Origin: an uncultured Eubacteriales bacterium
GTDB lineage: Bacteria > Bacillota > Clostridia > Oscillospirales > Oscillospiraceae
DNA length: 5,181 nt
Assembly: GCA_900556935.1 (NCBI GenBank)
Contig: USQL01000136.1
Coordinates: forward strand, 1-5,181
Reading direction: 5' to 3'
Shown here: positions 1 through 4,499 of the stretch, one piece after another
Position numbering within the stretch: the stretch's first letter is position 1
How the letters are laid out: each line of letters opens with the position of its first letter
Notes under the pieces: generated by a model
What the model was told of the DNA's origin: nothing
What the model saw: only the letters and a program-made list of their open reading frames with translations
The model's database searches: none
Translations under genes and position numbers: made by a program

Positions 1-1207
1 TTCCTTCCGCAAGGCCATGCCCAACACCCGTCTGCAGATGCTGCTCCGCGGCCAGAACCTGCTGGGCTACAAGCACTACCACGACGACGTTGTGGAGAAG
101 TTTGTAGAGCTGTCCATCAAGAACGGCATCGACGTTCTGCGTATTTTCGACGCTCTGAACGATTTCCGCAACATCCGCACCGCTCTGGAGGCTACCAAGA
201 AGTACGCCAACGCCAACACCGTGGCTTCCGGCTGCATTTCCTACACCCAGAGCCCTGTGCACACCCCTGCCAAGTATGCTGAGATGTGCAAGGAGCTGCA
301 GAGCATGGGCTTCGACACCATCTGCCTGAAGGATATGGCCGGTACCATGTCTCCCAACGAGGCCGAGCAGCTGTTTAAGGGCATCAAGGATGCAGGTGTT
401 ACCCTGCCTCTGATTCTGCACACCCACTGCACCACCGGTATGGCTTACATGACCGTTATGAAGGCTGTTGAGTCCGGCGTGGACATCATCGACACCGCTA
501 CCTCCTGCTTCTCCAACGGTACCAGCCAGCCCGCTACCGAGACCATCTACTACGCACTCTCCGAGCTGGGCATCGAGACCGGCCTGAACGAGCAGGTCAT
601 CAACGAGGTCAATGACTACTTCAAGCCCGTCAAGCAGAAGTACATCGACTCCGGCCGCATCAACCCCAAGAGCATGGGCACCGACGCGCAGGCTCTGGTT
701 TACAAGGTTCCCGGCGGTATGCTGTCCAACATGATCGCGAACCTGACCGATATGCACGCCATGGATAAGTTCGATGCCGCCCTGGCGGAGATCCCCTCCG
801 TCCGGAAGGACATGGGCTATCCTCCCCTGGTGACTCCTCTGTCCCAGATGGTTGGCAACCAGGCCGTTACCAACGTCCTGGTGGGCGAGCGCTACAAGAA
901 TGTCTCCAAGGAAGTCAAGGCTTACTTCAAGGGTGAGTACGGCATTGCCCCCGCTCCTGTGGATTCTGCCCTGGAGAAGCGGATTCTGGACGAGGCCGGT
1001 ATGACCGCTCCTCTGGACTGCCGTGTGGAAGACAGCAAGCGCACCGGTAAGGAGTTTGAGGATGCCAAGGCTGCCCTGGGCGATCTGGCTCAGAGCGAAG
1101 AGGACATCATGAGCTACATCTGCTTCCCCGCTCAGGCTGAAAAGTTCCTGGAGGGCCGCAAGGCGAAGGAAGAGAACAAGGTTACCTACACCATCACCGA
1201 AGCCTAA
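1..1207 (+). CDS. oadA: Oxaloacetate decarboxylase alpha subunit (carboxyltransferase, PYC/OadA family), 5' partial, no biotin domain
   Basis: This cytoplasmic subunit transfers the carboxyl group of oxaloacetate (or a related acid) to protein-bound biotin, leaving pyruvate. The reading frame is open from base 2, so the N-terminus lies outside the window; 401 codons are visible. Counting from the ATG at 17, RGQNLLGY (11-18) holds the Arg expected to bind pyruvate. LKDMAG has Lys105, the carbamylated metal-ligand position of the family, and HTH (135-137) gives the two His metal ligands. NGTSQP has Thr169 at the catalytic Thr position of pyruvate carboxylases. PGGMLSN begins the C-terminal PYC_OADA domain. 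The usual metal-ligand Asp near the N-terminus would be upstream of the window. The protein ends shortly after the PYC_OADA domain, unlike Klebsiella OadA, which continues into a linker and biotin domain; that domain is a separate gene here (1582-1983). First visible gene of the operon. A pyruvate carboxylase B subunit is the main alternative, but the OadB-type partner downstream favours the pump. Confidence 0.93.
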   Translation, partial: SFRKAMPNTRLQMLLRGQNLLGYKHYHDDVVEKFVELSIKNGIDVLRIFDALNDFRNIRTALEATKKYANANTVASGCISYTQSPVHTPAKYAEMCKELQSMGFDTICLKDMAGTMSPNEAEQLFKGIKDAGVTLPLILHTHCTTGMAYMTVMKAVESGVDIIDTATSCFSNGTSQPATETIYYALSELGIETGLNEQVINEVNDYFKPVKQKYIDSGRINPKSMGTDAQALVYKVPGGMLSNMIANLTDMHAMDKFDAALAEIPSVRKDMGYPPLVTPLSQMVGNQAVTNVLVGERYKNVSKEVKAYFKGEYGIAPAPVDSALEKRILDEAGMTAPLDCRVEDSKRTGKEFEDAKAALGDLAQSEEDIMSYICFPAQAEKFLEGRKAKEENKVTYTITEA

Positions 1208-1213
1208 GGAGGG
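1205..1213 (+). promoter_or_regulatory. Ribosome binding site overlapping the oadA stop codon
   Basis: TAAGGAGGG is a near-perfect complement of the 16S rRNA 3' end, and its first three bases are the oadA stop codon. GGAGG lies 10 nt before the ATG at 1223, against 13 nt before the second ATG at 1226, so 1223 is preferred. The overlap suggests that a terminating ribosome can restart on the next gene. Confidence 0.85.
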
Positions 1214-1222
1214 TATCAAATT

Positions 1223-1579
1223 ATGATGCTTACTTCTGATATTTCCGTTGGCGAGGCCGGTGTTTACGCGATGCTTGGCTATGCCGTCGTCTTCTTCGGC
1301 ATCGTCCTGCTGATGATTGTGATCACTGCCTTTGGCAAGTATTTTGCGTCTAAGGATGCCAAGCTGGCTGCCACCGCCGCTTCCGCCGCGAAGGCTGCCG
1401 CCCCCGCTGTCCCTGCCGCTCCCGCTGCTCCCAAGGCTGTGGCCCCCGGCTCTGCCGGTGAGCTGAAGCTCCATGACGTGGAGCCCAAGACCGCTGCTAT
1501 GCTCATGGCCATTGTGGCCGACAAGATGGGCAAGCCTCTGAACGAGCTGCGCTTCATTTCCATTAAGGAGGTCAAATAA
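1223..1579 (+). CDS. oadG: Decarboxylase sodium pump small membrane subunit (OadG / GcdD-MmdD delta-like)
   Basis: The 118-residue protein is the small anchor subunit that links the cytoplasmic carboxyltransferase and biotin carrier to the membrane beta subunit. It has a short outer N-terminus, one hydrophobic helix at about residues 12-37, then a basic stretch and an Ala/Pro-rich flexible linker (about 48-76). A compact C-terminal segment (81-118) ends in NELRFISIKEVK and has an AAMLMAIVADKMGKPL stretch, which resembles the tails of the delta subunits of glutaconyl- and methylmalonyl-CoA decarboxylases. The His cluster that binds zinc in proteobacterial OadG is absent; only one His (residue 84) is present. 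Two ATG codons stand in tandem (1223, 1226); the first is better placed from the ribosome binding site. The gene starts 15 nt after oadA and ends 2 nt before the biotin carrier. Family assignment is good; the choice between the names gamma and delta is a matter of convention. Confidence 0.85.
   Translation: MMLTSDISVGEAGVYAMLGYAVVFFGIVLLMIVITAFGKYFASKDAKLAATAASAAKAAAPAVPAAPAAPKAVAPGSAGELKLHDVEPKTAAMLMAIVADKMGKPLNELRFISIKEVK
1563..1571 (+). promoter_or_regulatory. Ribosome binding site embedded in the 3' end of oadG
   Basis: TTAAGGAGG contains the same TAAGGAGG core as the other two junctions, but lies inside the oadG reading frame, where it is read as the Ile-Lys-Glu-Val of the C-terminal SIKEVK motif. 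It ends 10 nt before the ATG at 1582, so it sets the start of the biotin carrier gene. Confidence 0.85.
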
Positions 1580-1581
1580 TC

Positions 1582-1983
1582 ATGAAATACAAAGTGACTC
1601 TGAAGGGCCGTACTTACGAAGTCGAAGTGGAGGCCGGTGAGGCCATCCTGCTGGACGAGTATGAGGCCATTGCTCCTTCCGCCCCCGCCGCTGCCCCTGT
1701 AGCTGCTCCCGCTGCCGCTCCTGCCGCTGCTGCCCCCGCGCCCGCTGCCGCTCCCGTGGTGACCGGTGCCGGTGAGCCCGTCAACGCCCCCATGCCCGGC
1801 AACATCCTGAAGGTCAATGTGACCAACGGTCAGGCTGTCAAGGCCGGTGACGTTCTGTGCGTCCTGGAGGCTATGAAGATGGAGAACGAAATCATGGCTC
1901 CCAAGGACGGAACCGTTACCCAGGTCCTGGTTTCCAAGGGTGCCAATGTGGACACCGGTGCGCCTCTGGTCGTGATCGGTTAA
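1582..1983 (+). CDS. Biotin carboxyl carrier protein of the decarboxylase (stand-alone gamma/GcdC-MmdC-like subunit)
   Basis: This 133-residue protein carries biotin between the carboxyltransferase and the beta subunit. It begins with MKYKVTLKGRTYEVEVE, the usual N-terminal strand pair of GcdC/MmdC-type carriers. A very Ala/Pro-rich linker follows (about 31-59), with repeated APAA/AAP units that act as a swinging arm. The biotinyl domain (about 66-133) has the biotin site EAMKMENE with Lys99 (codon 1876-1878), 34 residues from the C-terminus, the normal distance. PMPG (70-73) and the final PLVVIG are also typical. The domain must be biotinylated by BirA, which is not in the window. The gene starts 2 nt after oadG and ends 12 nt before the beta gene. 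Its product takes the place of the biotin domain missing from the alpha subunit. An acetyl-CoA carboxylase AccB is unlikely because the neighbours are pump subunits. Confidence 0.93.
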   Translation: MKYKVTLKGRTYEVEVEAGEAILLDEYEAIAPSAPAAAPVAAPAAAPAAAAPAPAAAPVVTGAGEPVNAPMPGNILKVNVTNGQAVKAGDVLCVLEAMKMENEIMAPKDGTVTQVLVSKGANVDTGAPLVVIG

Positions 1984-1989
1984 GGAGGG
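1981..1989 (+). promoter_or_regulatory. Ribosome binding site overlapping the biotin carrier stop codon
   Basis: TAAGGAGGG is identical to the site at 1205-1213, and again its TAA is the stop codon of the upstream gene. GGAGG ends 7 nt before the ATG at 1996, a good spacing, and fixes the start of the beta subunit. Confidence 0.85.
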
Positions 1990-1995
1990 CTCCCA

Positions 1996-3210
1996 ATGAA
2001 TGTTGGTGCTATCCTAGGAAAGCTGTGGAATAATTCCGGCTTTGCCGCGATTATTACCGGCTTTGTCTCCAATAACGGCTGGCAGAACCTGGTGATGCTG
2101 GCCATCGCCTGTGTACTGCTGTACCTGGCCATTGTCAAAAAGTTCGAGCCCCTGCTGCTGGTCGGCATCGCCTTCGGCTGCCTGCTGACCAACCTGCCCA
2201 ACGCCGGCCTGTACCATCAGGAACTGTGGGATGCCTTTATGGACCCCTCCAGCCCCATGTATCACAGCTTCGGCCAGATCATGCGGGAAGGCGGCCTGCT
2301 TGACATCTTCTACATCGGTGTGAAAACCAGCCTGTACCCCTGCCTGATCTTCATGGGCGTTGGTGCCATGACCGACTTTGGCCCCCTGATTTCCAACCCC
2401 AAGAGCCTGCTGCTGGGCGCTGCCGCACAGCTGGGCGTGTTCGTTGCCTTCTTCGGCGCTGTCTGCATGGGCTTTACCGGTAAGGAGGCGGCCTCCATCG
2501 GCATCATCGGTGGTGCTGACGGCCCCACCGCCATCTTCCTGACCACCCGCCTGGCCCCCCATCTGCTGGGTGCCATCGCTGTGGCTGCTTATTCCTACAT
2601 GGCCCTGATTCCTCTGATTCAGCCCCCCATTATGAATCTGCTGACCACTCCCGAGAGCCGGAAGATCAAGATGGTCCAGACCCGGAACGTGTCCAAGACC
2701 GAGAAGATCATCTTCCCCATCATCGTCACCATGTTCGTGGCCCTGCTGCTGCCTGACACCGCGCCTCTGATCGGCTGCCTGATGCTGGGCAACCTGTTCA
2801 AGGAGACCGGCTGCACCGACCGTCTGTCCGACACCGTGCAGAACGCCCTGATGAACATCGTCACCATCCTGCTGTCCACCGCCGTGGGCTCCACCATGGT
2901 GGGCTCTTCCTTCCTGACCGCGCAGACCCTGAAGATCGTCGTCCTGGGTGTTGTCGCCTTCAGTATTTCCACTGCCGGCGGCCTGCTGGGCGGCAACGTC
3001 ATGTGCCTGGCGACCAAGGGCAAGGTCAACCCCCTCATCGGCTCTGCCGGTGTGTCCGCTGTTCCTATGGCTGCCCGTGTGGCCAATAAGGAAGGCCAGA
3101 AGGCCAACCCCTCCAACTTCCTGCTGATGCACGCCATGGGCCCCAACGTGGCCGGTGTCATCGGCTCCGCCATCGCCGCCGGCTTCCTGCTGAGCGTCTT
3201 CGGTGGCTAA
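1996..3210 (+). CDS. oadB: Oxaloacetate decarboxylase beta subunit (Na+-translocating carboxybiotin decarboxylase)
   Basis: The 404-residue integral membrane subunit decarboxylates carboxybiotin, consuming a proton, and exports Na+. The family motifs are clear: GIIGGADGPTAIF (169-181) with Asp175, SYMALIPLIQPP (200-211) with Tyr201, and KGKVNPLIGSAGVSAVP (341-357) with Asn345, Gly349 and Ser354. From recalled Klebsiella OadB numbering, these fall at Asp203, Tyr229, Asn373, Gly377 and Ser382 with a constant offset of 28, so the residues implicated in Na+ binding and proton transfer are all kept. About nine to eleven hydrophobic stretches are visible, including roughly 32-48, 50-66, 136-158, 186-210, 237-253, 285-305, 312-332 and 380-402. 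The length is slightly below the Klebsiella protein (433), mostly by a shorter N-terminal part. It is the last gene of the operon; a terminator begins 12 nt after the stop. GcdB and MmdB are close relatives, so the substrate is inferred from the alpha subunit. Confidence 0.95.
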   Translation: MNVGAILGKLWNNSGFAAIITGFVSNNGWQNLVMLAIACVLLYLAIVKKFEPLLLVGIAFGCLLTNLPNAGLYHQELWDAFMDPSSPMYHSFGQIMREGGLLDIFYIGVKTSLYPCLIFMGVGAMTDFGPLISNPKSLLLGAAAQLGVFVAFFGAVCMGFTGKEAASIGIIGGADGPTAIFLTTRLAPHLLGAIAVAAYSYMALIPLIQPPIMNLLTTPESRKIKMVQTRNVSKTEKIIFPIIVTMFVALLLPDTAPLIGCLMLGNLFKETGCTDRLSDTVQNALMNIVTILLSTAVGSTMVGSSFLTAQTLKIVVLGVVAFSISTAGGLLGGNVMCLATKGKVNPLIGSAGVSAVPMAARVANKEGQKANPSNFLLMHAMGPNVAGVIGSAIAAGFLLSVFGG

Positions 3211-3222
3211 GCAAAACAATAC

Positions 3223-3256
3223 AAAAAGAGGATGTCCGCAAGGGCATCCTCTTTTT
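3223..3256. terminator. Bidirectional intrinsic terminator between oadB and plsC
   Basis: A run of five A, then GAGGATGTCC, loop GCAA, GGGCATCCTC, and a run of five T form a hairpin of up to 15 pairs with one T-G wobble (3235/3244). The loop is a GNRA-type tetraloop closed by C-G on the + strand. The A and T tracts give a U-run in either direction, so it can serve both convergent genes. It lies 12 nt from each stop codon. On the - strand the wobble becomes an A-C mismatch and the loop is UUGC, so it may be a little weaker there. Confidence 0.9.
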
Positions 3257-3268
3257 AGCTTGGGGCTG

Positions 3269-4114
3269 TTATAGTTCCTCTGAGGTCTCCTGCGGTTTGA
3301 AATCCGGGCCCAGGTCCGCGAGCATTTTGTCGTAGGCCTCCTGGGCGATGTCCACGGCGGTGCGGCCGGGGTAAGTCTCCGGCTGGATGACACCGACCAC
3401 GTGCAGGGGCACATAAGTCTTTTTCAGACGCAGGGCGTTGTGGAAGATGGTCTGGGTGTTCTTCACGGTGCACAGAACCACAGGCACCTGGGTCTTGGTG
3501 GCGATTTTAAACACGCCGGAGCGGAAGTGGTGGAGTTTCCCATCCCGGCTGGTGTAGCCCTCGGGGAAGACGGCCACGCTGACCTGGTCGTTTTTAATCA
3601 TCTGGATGCACTTTAAAATGGTTTTCAGGGCCTCCCGGTCATTCTCCCGGTTGATCATCTGGCACATGAGCCGGTGCATGATTTTCCCGATGATGAACAT
3701 GTCCGCGTTCTCCCGCTTGGAGATAAAGGCCAGCTGGGCGTTGGGGAAGCACCCCAGCAGCAGAACCGGGTCCAGAATGTACAGATGGTTGCACACCAGC
3801 AGAAACCGCCCCTCCTTGGGAAGCTGCTCCTTTCCCTGGATGTCGATGTCCATCCGCAGAATGGAAAAAACGGCGGGGATATAGGTTTTCACAATCCAGC
3901 GGAAGAATTTGCTGTCCTCCTCCTGGGGCTTGGAAATGTCCACTGTGGCGCAGCAGACCCACAAAAATCCAAAGGCCAGCGCAAACAGCCCCAGCCAGTA
4001 CCCCAGGAAGCACCCCAAAGTGCCAAAAACAACGGCGGCCCCGGAAAAGGAACCGAAAATACAGGTGAGCACCGCCCCCAGGGCGGCAAGAAGGGTAATC
4101 GAACCTAGCAGCAT
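3269..4114 (-). CDS. plsC: 1-acyl-sn-glycerol-3-phosphate acyltransferase (PlsC/LPLAT family)
   Basis: The 281-residue enzyme is expected to move an acyl chain onto lysophosphatidic acid to make phosphatidic acid at the inner face of the membrane. Two hydrophobic helices lie at the N-terminus (about 5-23 and 25-57). The acyltransferase domain follows: NHLYILD (109-115) is the catalytic HX4D motif with His110 and Asp115; AFISKRE (129-135) and MINREND (153-159) match motif II; FPEGYTSRDG (183-192) is motif III, with YTSR in place of the common TRS. VPVV (210-213) fits motif IV. The ATG at 4114 is chosen because GGGAGG lies 9 nt before it and the promoter lies within the possible N-terminal extension up to 4246. 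It converges on oadB and diverges from the acyl-CoA synthetase. The exact acyl acceptor cannot be told from sequence; other lysophospholipid acyltransferases share these motifs. Confidence 0.9.
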   Translation of the reverse strand: MLLGSITLLAALGAVLTCIFGSFSGAAVVFGTLGCFLGYWLGLFALAFGFLWVCCATVDISKPQEEDSKFFRWIVKTYIPAVFSILRMDIDIQGKEQLPKEGRFLLVCNHLYILDPVLLLGCFPNAQLAFISKRENADMFIIGKIMHRLMCQMINRENDREALKTILKCIQMIKNDQVSVAVFPEGYTSRDGKLHHFRSGVFKIATKTQVPVVLCTVKNTQTIFHNALRLKKTYVPLHVVGVIQPETYPGRTAVDIAQEAYDKMLADLGPDFKPQETSEEL

Positions 4115-4123
4115 AAAAAAAGT

Positions 4124-4129
4124 CCTCCC
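4124..4129 (-). promoter_or_regulatory. plsC ribosome binding site (decides the start)
   Basis: Read on the - strand, GGGAGG lies 9 nt before the ATG at 4114, with a spacer that ends in seven T. The in-frame ATG at 4246 has no comparable site. Confidence 0.8.
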
Positions 4130-4131
4130 AA

Positions 4132-4159
4132 GGCAGAATCGCTCCAAGGATGTTCTGCC
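4132..4159 (-). promoter_or_regulatory. Inverted repeat in the plsC 5' leader
   Basis: GGCAGAA (4153-4159 read on the - strand) and TTCTGCC (4132-4138) form a perfect 7-bp stem around a 14-nt loop. The repeat lies between the predicted transcription start and the ribosome binding site, and ends 2 nt before it. It could be an operator or an RNA hairpin that influences translation, or a chance repeat; no known regulator motif was recognised. Confidence 0.4.
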
Positions 4160-4177
4160 CCCGTAGTAATATCCCTC

Positions 4178-4206
4178 ATTATACCGTCCTTTCCCCGGAT
4201 TTACAA
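4178..4206 (-). promoter_or_regulatory. Predicted sigma-A promoter of plsC
   Basis: Read on the - strand: -35 TTGTAA (4206-4201, four of six consensus bases), exactly 17 nt, then -10 TATAAT (4183-4178, perfect). Transcription would start near 4171, leaving a leader of about 57 nt before the ATG at 4114. Confidence 0.75.
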
Positions 4207-4259
4207 GAGAATTTCCGGGCAGTTTACGATGATTGCACAAGTTCATAATTCACAAAACC

Positions 4260-4359
4260 GTAGGGGCGGCTACTATCCGCCCGAAAACCGACGGAATTGA
4301 GCGCTTTCCTTTGACCGCTCACTTTTGATACATTTCGGGCGGCTGATAGCCGCCCCTAC
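4260..4359. repeat. MITE/BIME-like element: two REP-like palindromes in inverted orientation
   Basis: The left arm 4260-4286 and right arm 4333-4359 are 27-nt inverted copies with 24 matches; the three differences lie together at 4273, 4274 and 4276. Each arm is itself a palindrome: GGGCGGCT-GAT-AGCCGCCC (4337-4355, 8-bp stem, 3-nt loop) on the right, and GGGCGG/CCGCCC (4264-4269, 4277-4282) with a 7-nt loop on the left. The 46-nt centre holds a further stem, TGAGCG (4298-4303) with CGCTCA (4316-4321). No open reading frame of note and no target-site duplication were seen. Short GTAGGGGCGG-type palindromes recur between genes in many bacteria, but copies elsewhere in this genome cannot be seen from here. 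Confidence 0.75.
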
Positions 4360-4433
4360 AGTCACGAATATTTGCTTGCGGAATTCTTATGTGGCTAGTG
4401 TAACATTTTAAACAGAACTTTTCTAAGAAAGGG

Positions 4434-4462
4434 TAGAAATTCAAGGGGATAGATGCTATAAT
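4434..4462 (+). promoter_or_regulatory. Predicted extended -10 sigma-A promoter of the acyl-CoA synthetase gene
   Basis: The -10 TATAAT (4457-4462) is perfect and is preceded by TGC, an extended -10. TAGAAA (4434-4439, four of six -35 bases) lies at exactly 17 nt. Transcription would start near 4469, leaving a short leader of about 30 nt. Confidence 0.75.
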
Positions 4463-4483
4463 TGCAAATATATGCTTAAAATG

Positions 4484-4489
4484 AAAGGA
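4484..4489 (+). promoter_or_regulatory. Ribosome binding site of the acyl-CoA synthetase gene
   Basis: AAAGGA lies 10 nt before the ATG at 4500. It is weaker than the TAAGGAGG sites of the decarboxylase operon, but is the only candidate and fits the start chosen. Confidence 0.65.
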
Positions 4490-4499
4490 ACTACATAAA

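Larger units (their letters stand above)
4115..4499. other. Divergent intergenic region between plsC and the acyl-CoA synthetase gene
   Basis: This 385-nt gene-free stretch holds, from left to right: the plsC leader with a 7-bp inverted repeat, the plsC promoter, about 50 nt without recognisable signal (4207-4259), a 100-bp REP-like inverted-repeat element (4260-4359), about 74 nt of AT-rich DNA with a short palindrome at 4420-4430, and the promoter and ribosome binding site of the downstream gene. Outside the element it is clearly more AT-rich than the coding regions. No supported small gene or tRNA was found in it. Confidence 0.8.

Noticed and set aside
1690..1760. Repetitive GCT/GCC/CCC tract in the biotin carrier gene as a possible tandem repeat or CRISPR-like array
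   Set aside because: It encodes the flexible Ala/Pro linker expected in this family; there are no regular units or spacers.
1279..1826. Ala/Gly/Thr-rich open frames on the - strand opposite oadG and the biotin carrier
   Set aside because: They mirror the GC-rich Ala/Pro linkers of the real genes and show no ribosome binding site or motif.
2014..3414. 466-codon open frame on the - strand across oadB
   Set aside because: It is a shadow of oadB's codon bias: rich in Gly, Gln, His and Asp, no family motif, and it runs through the terminator and into plsC in another frame. The + strand protein has clear conserved motifs.
3401..4166. Several + strand open frames opposite plsC
   Set aside because: They overlap the well-supported plsC gene, have odd compositions, and none has a recognisable motif.
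4115..4246. 44-residue N-terminal extension of plsC from an ATG at 4246
   Set aside because: The extension covers a good promoter (TATAAT at 4178-4183) and a leader hairpin, is not hydrophobic or family-like, and the ATG at 4114 has a well-spaced GGGAGG.
4368..4471. 8-bp inverted repeat ATATTTGC / GCAAATAT, 88 nt apart
   Set aside because: Short, AT-rich and far apart in an AT-rich region; chance is a sufficient explanation.
4472..4498. 8-codon open frame directly before the acyl-CoA synthetase start (possible leader peptide)
   Set aside because: It would begin about 3 nt after the predicted transcription start, with no ribosome binding site, and has no run of regulatory codons.
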